Below, one piece after another: positions 52,111 through 61,440 of a DNA stretch of 64,000 nt. The DNA comes from Rana temporaria (taxonomy: Eukaryota > Chordata > Amphibia > Anura > Ranidae): positions 15,537,643 to 15,601,642 of the forward strand of contig NC_053501.1 in assembly GCF_905171775.1 (NCBI RefSeq). The letters are read 5' to 3'. The notes beneath the pieces are model-generated. The model worked only from the letters and a program-made list of their open reading frames with translations. It searched no databases and was not told where the DNA came from. A program made the translations under genes and the position numbers. Position 1 is the stretch's first letter, and every line of letters starts with the position of its first letter.

Positions 52111-52480
52111 TCTAAGAATTCGTATGAAATACTTATACTTATATATGAAATACTTATATATATATTCTTTACATATTGGGTCCAATATCTGATTTATCAT
52201 ACAGATATTTATTTATACACAGTGAGAATGAATGCAACAGTGATTTTGTTTGTCGTCTCACTGCAGAGTTAACAGAGCTCATAATGAGATGCCACTGTTG
52301 CGAAGAAGTGACCTCTACCACTGCCTTTTTACAGCGCTATCATGACTGCTAAATCCTAAGAGAGCGTCTCATCTTGGCGCTGTGCGGCGTGATTCTGCGG
52401 TGGCAATGGGGTTTTATATCAGTTTGGCAGTGCGGCATGTTTACTGCACTCTGTTCCTCCTCGGAGATGAGCTGACATCA
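52111..52480. other. Spacer without recognised content
   Basis: AT-rich then mixed sequence after the minisatellite. No repeat family or gene was identified. Confidence 0.35.
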
Positions 52481-52482
52481 TT

Positions 52483-53075
52483 TTGCACTCGCAGGCAGCA
52501 GGAGAGAAAATGGCCGCCGCAGCAGGTGGGAGGGTGGGCGCAGTGTGTTTATTGACAGACGCAGGAGCACATCATGGTGATCTGTCAGACTGTGAAGTTC
52601 CAGGAAAACAATCGCAGCTCGCTGCCGTGCCAGAGGCACCCGATACTGCCTGCCATCAGCTCCACAAATGGTTGCTCTGTACTCGTGTGGAGTCAGCCAG
52701 GAGAAGGGGCTGTTCCCGGAGCCAACGCAGTTCACATGGGGTCAGACATGTCACGAGTTCCATAGCCTCTGCCAAATATGTAAAAGCAGCTTTGAGAGAG
52801 CCAGCTATGGAGCCGCCGACATGTACGAGCCAGAGCCACGGCCCCTGTTCTCCGAACTGCTGTGCAGGCGTGGGCTCTGGAGACTCACCGTCTGCTCGGA
52901 GCTCCGGTGCCATGTGCAGGCGAAGATCTTACCCTGCCTGATGCTGGACTCACTACCAGCACCACCCTGTGTGCCATCTCCAGGACACGGGGGCACGACT
53001 GTACCCAGAGAACTATGGAGGCAAACTATACAAATCGCCGTACTCTCCTTCCATCAACCACCAAACAATAACGAT
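52483..53075 (+). other. GC-rich segment with overlapping open frames, identity unknown
   Basis: A GC-rich, CpG-containing block with three overlapping plus-strand frames: 52483-52941 (152 codons, starting near MAAAAGG), 52574-52765 and 52668-53165 (165 codons; cysteine-rich, CHEFHSLCQICKSSFERA). Frame switching between overlapping parts is typical of a pseudogene or of chance GC-rich frames. No family was recognised. It could be the first exon of an unplaced gene, a decayed retrocopy, or part of a LINE, as a LINE-like tail follows. Confidence 0.25.
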
Positions 53076-53089
53076 AATACAACTATTCA

Positions 53090-53135
53090 GATTCAGAAAA
53101 CTTTATTAATCCCAAGAGAAATTATTACATTTATA
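53090..53135 (+). mobile_element. LINE-like 3' tail motif
   Basis: ACTTTATTAATCCCAAGAGA closely resembles the 3' tail of L2/Rex-type LINEs and their SINEs in fish and amphibians. Only this short tail is recognisable. Confidence 0.4.
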
Positions 53136-53349
53136 TTAATAATTCCTGCATTGCCTACAAAGTGACAGAACAGCCTTGCACCACAACTCAAATGTATTCG
53201 TTACGTAAATCCAAACATCTCATGATCAACGTCATTTCAAAAGTCATTTTCAATCCTTTTAAATCTGCAGCTTTTATTAAAATAAGCCCTGGTGATCCTG
53301 CCAAGAAGCTCCTTAGTTCAGGCACTTCCTATTAAGACTTTGTCGCTGG

Positions 53350-53699
53350 GGAGCTGCGGTGGCTCAACGCGATTGGCACTGCGCTGACAAGCCATTCACC
53401 TCTGCAGCTACGGGTTCGGATCCCGGTCTCAGCTACATGTGAATTGAGTTTGGTGGTCTCAGCCCGGCTCCCGGTGGGTGTGCTATGCGAGGTAAGCCTG
53501 CGCTTAGTACGCCCACCCCCCTCCCTCAAAAAACACCACACTTACACGCACTCGAAATTGGGTTAACATGCACGCACTTTGACCACGCGGTCTCTAAAAA
53601 GAGAGGCGAAGGACTAACGGGGCTGGTTGAGCGGGCTAGATCCTCTCACTCCCTTAGTCCCTCTGCCCCGTTGGGCTTCAAAGCGGAGCAGGTAGGAGG
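53350..53699 (+). mobile_element. tRNA-derived SINE, copy 3, 3'-truncated
   Basis: Carries the tRNA-like head (GTGGCTCAACGCG, GGTTCGGATCC) and body of the family at 24296, but stops at AGCAGGTAGG. It is joined directly to a Tc1 transposase fragment. Confidence 0.8.
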
Positions 53700-55053
53700 T
53701 TCACCTTCCAGCAGGACAACGACCCTAAACATACAGCCAGAGCTACAATTGAATGGTTTAGATCAAAGCATATTCATGTGTTAGAATCGCCCAGTCACAG
53801 TCCAGACCTAAATCCCATTGAGAGTCTGTGGCAAGACTTGAAAATTGCTGATCACAGACGCCCTCCATCCAATCTGACAGAACTTGAGATATTTTGCAAA
53901 GAAGAAGAATGGGCAAAAATATCCCTCTCTAGATGTGCAAAGCTGGTAGAGACATCCCCAAAAAGACTTTTAGCTAGATTCAAGTACATGGCCGCAACTT
54001 TGCGGCGGCGTAGCTTAAGGCATTTAAGCTATGCCGCCGTAAGTTAGCGAGGCAAGTACATGATTCACAATGTACTTACCTGCTCAGTTACGGCGGCGTA
54101 GCCTAAATCGGCGGGCGTAAGGGCGCCTAATTCAAATGTGTTTGAGGGGGGCGTGTTGTATGTTAATGGGGAGTGACCTTACTTTTTATTACATTTTTGC
54201 GAACTGCGCATGCGCCGGGCACCTACATTTCCCAGTGTGTAAGTACGCCGCACGGGCCTATGGATTTCGATGTGGACGTAAACAACGTAAATCCCGATTC
54301 ACGGACGACTTACGCTAACGACGTAAAAATTTTGAATTTCATCGCGGGAACGGCAGCTCTAACTTTACGCGGCCTATCTCTTACGTAAACGGCGTAAAAG
54401 TACTGCGTCGGCCGGGCGTACATTCCTGAATCTGCGTATCTCCTCATTTACATAATCTACGCCGACCGCAATGGAAGCGCCACCTAGCGGCCATCCGAAA
54501 TATTGCAATCTAAGATAGGACGGCGCAAGCCGTCGTATCTTAGATATGTTTAAGCGTATCTCTGTTTGAGCATACGCTTAAACATAAGTCGGCGTAGATT
54601 CTGAGTTAGGTCGGCTTATCTACTGATAAGCCGGCCTAACTCTTTCTGAATCTACCTATTTCAGTTGTGATTACAGTGAAAGGCGATTCTACTAAGTATT
54701 GACTCTGGGGGGCGCCATACAAATGCACACCACACTTTCACATATTTATTTGTAAAAAAAAAAATGGAAAACCATTTATCATTTTCCTTCCACTTCACAA
54801 TTTTGTGTCACTTTGTGTTGGTCTATCACATAAAATCCCAATAAAATATATTTACGTTTTTGGTTGTAACGTGACAAAATGTGGAAAATTTAATGGGTAT
54901 AAATACTTTTTCTTTTCATTTATTTTTTATTAAGTTTCAGCATGAACAGTAAAGCCAAAAATACAAAGGTAGCTTACATAGTACAGTATTTAGATTGGCA
55001 TTTCACATTGGTAGAATGCGAATGGCTATGAATACTTTTTAGAGGGCACTGTA
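53699..55053 (+). pseudogene. Tc1-like transposase remnant split by insertions
   Basis: The frame at 53700-53970 encodes a transposase C-terminal half (QQDNDPKHTAR, SPDLNPIESLWQDLK, FCKEEEWAKISLSRCAK). The element resumes at about 54661 (TTGTGATTACAGTGAAAGG) and ends with AGAGGGCACTGTA at 55053. An AGATTCA-family MITE (53974-54657) and a further roughly 120-bp insertion (about 54906-55025) separate the pieces. Confidence 0.85.
53974..54657. mobile_element. AGATTCA-family MITE, copy 7, inside Tc1
   Basis: Opens GCTAGATTCAAGTACATGG and ends CTTTCTGAATCTACC. The interior has family blocks (GACTTACGCTAACGACGTAA, AGCGCCACCTAGCGGCCA). The insertion into a transposase frame dates it as younger than that Tc1. 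Confidence 0.8.
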
Positions 55054-55214
55054 TGCTCCTGCATTGTCACACAGGATGGAAACTTCAAGTGGCTATTTCA
55101 ACACACATTATGCAGGCATGGTTCACTCTTACCATTAGGGGGGGGGGGGGAACCTGAGAAATGCCATGCAGCCATTGCAGGAGTGCATGTAGGTGGGAAG
55201 TGGCTGCAAAGAGA

Positions 55215-55845
55215 CAGCGAGGGAACAGCAGCACAGCGAGGGAACAGCAGCACAGCGAGGGAACAGCAGCACAGCGAGGGAACAACAGCACAGCGAGGGA
55301 ACAACAGCACAGCGAGGGAACAGCAGAACAGCGAGGGAACAGCAGCACAGCGAGGGAACAGCAGAACAGCGAGGGAACAGCAGCACAGCGAGGGAACAAC
55401 AGCACAGCGAGGGAACAACAGCACAGCGAGGGAACAGCAGAACAGCGAGGGAACAGCAGCACAGCGAGGGAACAACAGCACAGCGAGGGAACAACAGCAC
55501 AGCGAGGGAACAGCAGAACAGCGAGGGAACAGCAGCACAGCGAGGGAACAGCAGAACAGCGAGGGAACAGCAGCACAGCGAGGGAACAATAGCACAGCGA
55601 GGGAACAACAGCACAGCGAGGGAACAGCAGAACAGCGAGGGAACAGCAGCACAGCGAGGGAACAACAGCACAGCGAGGGAACAACAGCACAGCGAGGGAA
55701 CAGCAGAACAGCGAGGGAACAGCAGCACAGCGAGAAAACAACAGCACAGCGAGGGAACAACAGCACAGCGAGGGCACAACAGCACAGCGAGGGAACAGCA
55801 GCACAGCGAGGGAACAGCAGCACAGCGAGGGAACAGCTGCACTGA
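55215..55845. repeat. 19-bp minisatellite
   Basis: About 33 units of CAGCGAGGGAACAGCAGCA with AAC/AGC and A/C variants. Neither strand has a stop in any frame of the unit, so six long frames of about 140-270 codons arise; they are artefacts. Confidence 0.95.
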
Positions 55846-56268
55846 GGTGTAAAAAAAGGGGAAACGTGTAAAAACAGATTTTATTCACAAAAAAAAAAAA
55901 AATGCTTATTTTTCACATTACACAGAGCAGCATAATTGCCCTCTAGTTGGGCTTTACATCTACTATGATGTCATAACTGAAGAACATCACCATCTAAAAC
56001 ACAGCAAACATGCTGCCCGCGGGGGGGTTATTTATAAAATACCGAGAGCAGATCTCCAGATAAGGTCATTCTTGTCCTGACTCAGCACAAGTCCATTATA
56101 AAATATTGGAGATGCCCTGGGGGGGAGGGGGGAACCTGCTGACCTGACCTGTTCCCTAGATATTCTGCTGATCCTATAATACTTTCTGAGTCAAAAATTA
56201 ATCAAATATGCAGATCAGGTAAATGATTAAGAAGTACTGAGTAAAGGATTAAGTATGGCAGACAGGCA

Positions 56269-57276
56269 TTAACCACTTAAGACCCGGACCTTTAGGCAGC
56301 TAAAGGACCCGGACAGTTTTTGCGATTGGGCACTGCGTCGCTTTAACTGACAATTGCACGGTCGTGCGACGTGGCTCCCAAACAAAATTGGCGTCCTTTT
56401 TCTCCCACAAATAGAGCTTTCTTTTGGTGGTATTTGATCACCTCTGCGGTTTTTATTTTTTGCGCTATAAACAAAAATAGAGCGACAATTTTGAAAAAAA
56501 TTCAATATTTTTTACTTTTTTCTATAATAAATATCCCCCAAAAATATATAAAACATTTTTTTTTTTCCTCAGTTTAGGCTGATACGTATTTTTCTACCTA
56601 TTTTTGGTAAAAAAATACGCAATAAGCGTTTATCGATTGTTTTGCGCAAAATTTATAGCGTTTACAACAAAGGGGATAGTTTTATAGCATTTTTATAAAA
56701 AAAAAAAATAATTTAATACTAATGGCGGCGATCAGCGAATTTTTTTCGTGACTGCGACATTATGGCGGAAACTTCGGACAATTTTGACACATTTTTGGGA
56801 CCATTGTCATTTTCACAGCAAAAAATGCATTAAAAATGCATTGTTTACTGTGAAAATGACAAATGCAGTTTGGGAGTTAACCACAAGGGGGCGCTGATGG
56901 GGTTATGGGTGACCTCATCTCTGTTTCTAACTGTAGGGGGTGTGGCTGTAGGTGTGACGTCATCGATTGTGTTTCCCTATAAAAGGGAACACAGATCGAT
57001 GACAGCGCCACAGTGAAGAACAGGGAAGCTGTGTTTACACACAGCTCTCCCCGTTCTTCAGCTCCGGGGACCGATTGCGGGACTCCAGCGGCGATCGGGT
57101 CTGCGAGTCCCCCAGCCATGGTCACGGAGCTTCGGACCGGGTCGCGTGCACGCGCCCGCGTTGCGCGCCGGACCCCATGGCTGGGCTTAAAGAGCTACGT
57201 ACATGTACGTGGATGTGCCCAGCCGTGCCATTCTGCCGACGTAAATATGCGCGTGAAGGGGTCCTTAAGTGGTTAA
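56269..57276. mobile_element. TTAA-ended 1-kb element, copy B
   Basis: Starts TTAACCACTTAAGACCCGG and ends GGTCCTTAAGTGGTTAA. It is collinear with 4706-5700, sharing GGTATTTGATCACCTCTGC and GTTTGGGAGTTAACCACA. Confidence 0.88.
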
Positions 57277-57339
57277 AGTGTTCAGCAGTGGAGGCCGCAT
57301 AATTCTTTAACAGATGTCCTTTATTAAAACCTGTGAATA

Positions 57340-58095
57340 TAATACACTATATTACCAAAACTATTGGGACACCGGCCTTTACACACATGAACTTTAATGG
57401 CATCCCAGTCTTAGTCTGTAGGGTTCAATATTGAGTTGGCCCACCCTTTACAGCTATAACAGCTTCAACTCTTCTGGGAAGGCCGTCCACAAGGTTTAGG
57501 AGTGTCTATGGGAATGTTTGACCATTCTTCCAGAAGAGCATTTGTGAGGTCAAGCACTGATGTTGGATGAGAAGGCCTGGCTCGCAGTCTCCGCTCTAAT
57601 TCATCCCAAAAGTGTTCTATCAGGTTGAGGTCAGGACTCTGTGCAGGCCAGTTAAGTTCCTTCAACCCAAACTGGCTCATCCATGTCTTTATGGACCTTG
57701 CTTTGTGCACTTGTCCAAATCATTTGGTGGAGGGGGGATTTTGGTGTGGGGTTTGGCCCCTTAGTTCCAGTAAAGGGAACTCCTAAGGCGTCAGCATACC
57801 AAGACTTTTGGTATTAAATGCTCCCAACTTTGTGGGAACAGTTTGGGGATGGCCCCTTCCTGTTCCAACATGACTGCGCACCAGAGCACAAAGCAAGGTC
57901 CATAGAGACATGGATGAGCGAGTTTGGGGTGGAGGAACATAACTGGCCTGCACAGATTCCTGACCTCATCCCAAATAGAACACTTTTGGGATGAATTTGA
58001 GTGGAGACTGCAAGCCAGGCCTTCTCATCCAACATCAGTGCCTGACCTCACAAATGTGCTTTCTGGAAGAATGGTCAAACATTCCCATAGACCAG
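57340..58095. pseudogene. Tc1-like remnants in head-to-head arrangement
   Basis: 57340-57716 is a minus-strand element end with TIR and transposase C-terminus (ELNWPAQSPDLNLIEHFWDELERRL). From about 57717 to 58095 the same region appears again on the plus strand (HNWPAQIPDL, then HFWDEFEWRL) with a frameshift. The two halves of one family thus face each other. Confidence 0.82.
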
Positions 58096-58300
58096 GGGTG
58101 TCCAGACTTTTTTCAAAGAGGGCCAGATTTGTTGAAGTGAACATGCGTGAGGGCCGACCATTTTGCCTGACATTCTTTAAACCATTAAAATTAAATGCAC
58201 ATGAACTAATACACTGCCCAACAAGAATTCTCTCGCCTTTTTGGCTGTGTGTGGTCTAAGATTCTAAGGATGAGCTCGGGCGTCTTATTTGGATATACCG

Positions 58301-58340
58301 TATTTAATCGGCATATAACACGCACCTTAAATTTAACTTT
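58301..58340. mobile_element. Fragment of the ACCGTATTTAT element
   Basis: ACCGTATTTAATCGGCATAT matches the end of the element at 30917. It is preceded at 58262 by TAAGGATGAGCTCGGGCGT, an end of the hAT-like MITE of 19434. Confidence 0.55.
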
Positions 58341-58558
58341 AAATAAAGAATTGTGAAGCAAAATAAGGGTCATTGCCCATCAATGCAGCCTCATCAGTGC
58401 CCATCTGCAGCCTCACCATTGCCATGAATGCAGCCTCTCAATGCAGACTCACCATTGCCATGAATGCATCCTCACAAGTGCCATGAATGCAGTCTCTGAA
58501 TGCAGCCTCACCATTTACATGAATGCAGCCTCCACTCTTCTTTACAGATCTTCTCTAT

Positions 58559-59240
58559 GGGCTAGATTCACGTAGGAGCGCGTATCTTTCTTCCGGCGTA
58601 CCGTATCCTATTTACGCTACGCCTCCGCAACTTAGACGGGCAAGTGCAGTATTCACAAAGCACTTGCTCCGTAAGTTGCGGCGGCGTAGCGTAAATTGGC
58701 CGGCGTAAGCCCGCCTAATTCAAATGTGGAAGAGGTGGGCGTGTTGTATGTAAATCAATCGTGACCCCACGTAAATGACGCGCTTAAAGAACGGCGCATG
58801 CGCGCGCATGCTCAGTATCACGTCAAATTTGTTCCCTAAGTTACGCCGGCTCAATGCCTGTGACGTGAACGTAACCTACGCACAGCCCCATTCACGTACG
58901 ACTTACGTAAACGACGTAAGAAGATACGCTTGTGCCGACGTCTACTTTGCATTGGCTGCACCTCATATAGCAGGGGTAACTTTACGCCGGATGTAAGCCT
59001 AACGTAAACGGCGTAGCGGGCGCAAGTACGTTCGTGAATCGGCGTATCTACCTAATTTACATATTCAACGCGGAAATCAACGGAAGCGCCACCTAGCGGC
59101 CAGCATAAATATGCACCCCAAGATACGACGGCGTAGGAGACTTACGCCGCTCGTATCTTGCCCAAATCAATGCGTAACTGATTCTATGAACGGCTCGGAT
59201 ATGGAGATACGCCGTCGTAAGTCCATCGTGAATCTGGCCC
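58559..59240. mobile_element. GGGCYAGATTCAC-family MITE, copy 8
   Basis: Starts GGGCTAGATTCACGTAGG and ends CGTGAATCTGGCCC. It is very similar to copy 1 over TATTTACGCTACGCCTCCGC and AAGCACTTGCTC. Confidence 0.85.
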
Positions 59241-60921
59241 TAAATCTTTAAGGTTTCTTGTCTCTAGGCAACTCGAAGTTTCAGCTCCCTCCATAAATTT
59301 TCTATAGGATTAAGGTCTGGAGACTGACTAGTCCACTCTATGGGCCAGATTCACAAAAGAGATACGACGGCGTATCTCCTGATACGCCGTCGTATCTCTG
59401 TTTTAGGGTCTTCCTAACTATGCAACTGATTCATAGAATCATAGAATCAGTTACACATAGTTTGCCCTAGGATCCGACAGGTGTAATTGAATTACACTGT
59501 CGGATCTTAGGATGCAATACCTCGGCCGCCGCTGGGGGGAGTTCGCGTCGTAAACCAGCGTCGGGTATGCAAATTAGTAGTTACGGCGATCCACAACGGT
59601 TTTTCACGTTCGTTACGTCGCTGCTAGTCTAGTTTCCCGTCGCAAAGTTAGTCGTCGTTTTAGCTGCCCTAACTTTACACAGCCCATGTTAAAGTATGGC
59701 CGTCGTTCCCGCGTCGAATTTCAAAAAATAATTTCCTTGCGTAAGACGTCCGGGAATACGAAAGTACGCTACGCACGTCGCCTTTCGAAAAAATGGCGTC
59801 ACTTCGCGCAAAGCACGGCGGGAATTTCAAAACGGAGCATGCGCAGTAGGTCCGGCGCGGGAGCTCGACTAATTTAAATGGCACACACCCCTTTGAATTA
59901 CGCAGGCTTACGCCGGAGGCCGCCGGCGTAAGTTTTCTCACAAGTGCTTTGAGAATCAGGCACTTGCGATGAAAACTTGCGGCGGTGTAACGTATCTACG
60001 ATACTATGACCTTAATGTGCTTTTTCTTGAGCCACTCCTTTGTTGCCTTGGTGGTATGTTTTCGATCATTGTCATGCTGGAAGACCCATCCGTGACCCAT
60101 CTTCAGTGTTCTGGCTGAGGGAAGAAGGTTCTCATCCAAGATTTTACAGTACATGGCCCGTAAATTGGCCCCTCAATGCGACAAAGTCGGCCTGTACGTT
60201 AAGCAGGGAAACAGCCCCAAAGTATCATGTTTCCACCTCCATGCTTCACTGTAGGGATGGTGATCTTAGGGTCATAGTCAGCATTTTTCTTCCTCCAAAC
60301 ACGGCGAGTTGAGTTAATGCCAAAGAGCTCAATTTTGGTTTCAGCTGATCACAGAACTCCTTCTCTGAATCATTTAGATGTTCATTGAAATTACAGTAAA
60401 TGTCATTTTCATGCTTGCCTCCATCATCTGGCTGGGGGTTAGTCAGCCAGAACAGCTTACTGAGGAGGAACAGGAAGTGAGAAATTCAGACAAAGAAAAA
60501 AAAACATTTAGAAGGGAAATGGAAGGAAAAGGTAAGTGAACCAACAATGCACTAGCTTTAAGGAACCTATTTAGAAAATAAAAAACAAACCTTTACAACC
60601 CCCTTTAAGTATTTAGAGAAGATCTGTAAAAAAACAGTGGACAGAAATCCCTCCTGAGATGTGTGAAAACCTGATAACCAACTACAGGAAATGTCTGACC
60701 TCTGTGCTCACCAACAAGGGATTCTCCACTAAGTCATGTTTTGCTTGGGGATCAAATACTTATTTTACTCACTGAACTGCAATTAACTTATAACATTTGT
60801 ATTGTGTGTTTTTTTCTGAATTTTTGGTTGATATTCTGTCTCTATCATTTAAAATACATCTTTGTAAATGGGCAAACTTACACAATCTGCAGGGGATCAA
60901 ATAAATATTTTCCCCATTGTA
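59241..60921 (-). pseudogene. Minus-strand Tc1-like element split by a MITE
   Basis: 59250-59340 (GGTCTGGAGACTGACTAGTC) and 60006-60360 (CATGCTGGAAGACCCATCC, CCACCTCCATGCTTCACTG) are consecutive parts of one minus-strand transposase. The terminal region 60600-60921 has GGGGATCAAATACTTATTTT and the inverted-repeat end. The coding region is full of stops. Confidence 0.8.
59342..60005. mobile_element. GGGCCAGATTCAC-family MITE, copy 9, inside Tc1
   Basis: Starts GGGCCAGATTCACAAAAG. CTATG is present on both sides of the insertion (before the left end and after GTATCTACGATA), suggesting a short target duplication. The right terminus is eroded. Confidence 0.72.
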
Positions 60922-61029
60922 TACTCCTGGAGTAAAAATCTAATACCATGTTATTAATTACATATTAAAGTTTGAACATGTACTATATACACAGATTTAG
61001 CCATTGAGATATATAACCAGTATAAAAAA

Positions 61030-61400
61030 AATTACATTTCGATTAAGTTTTAGTCATAGTTTTTGACTATAATGCAATTTTACATTTAGTCGTAATTTAG
61101 TAATTTGAATTAAAATGTATATTTAGTCGTAATTTAGTAATTTGAATTGAAATGTACTTTTAGTCGTATTTTAGTAATTTGAATTGAAATGTACTTTTAG
61201 ACGTATTTTAGTCATTTGAATTGAAATGTACTTTTAGACGTATTTTAGTCATTTGAATTGAAATGTACTTTTAGTCGTATTTTAGTAATTTTAATTGAAA
61301 TGTACTATTAGTCGTAATTTGAATTAAAATGTACTTTTAGTCGTATTTTAGTCATTTGAATTGTTTTAGTATTGGTTGTATTTTAGTCAACTAAAATAGT
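61030..61400. repeat. ~38-bp AT-rich minisatellite
   Basis: About nine units of TTTTAGTCGTATTTTAGTAA followed by TTTGAATTGAAATGTAC. Confidence 0.9.
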
Positions 61401-61440
61401 ATTCATTTCATTTACAAAAATATTTTCGTCTACAAAAATT

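Noticed and set aside
55085..55888. Frames of 140-267 codons on both strands
   Set aside because: Produced by the 19-bp array; composition is pure repeat (CSLAVLLFPRC or EGTAAQRGN types).
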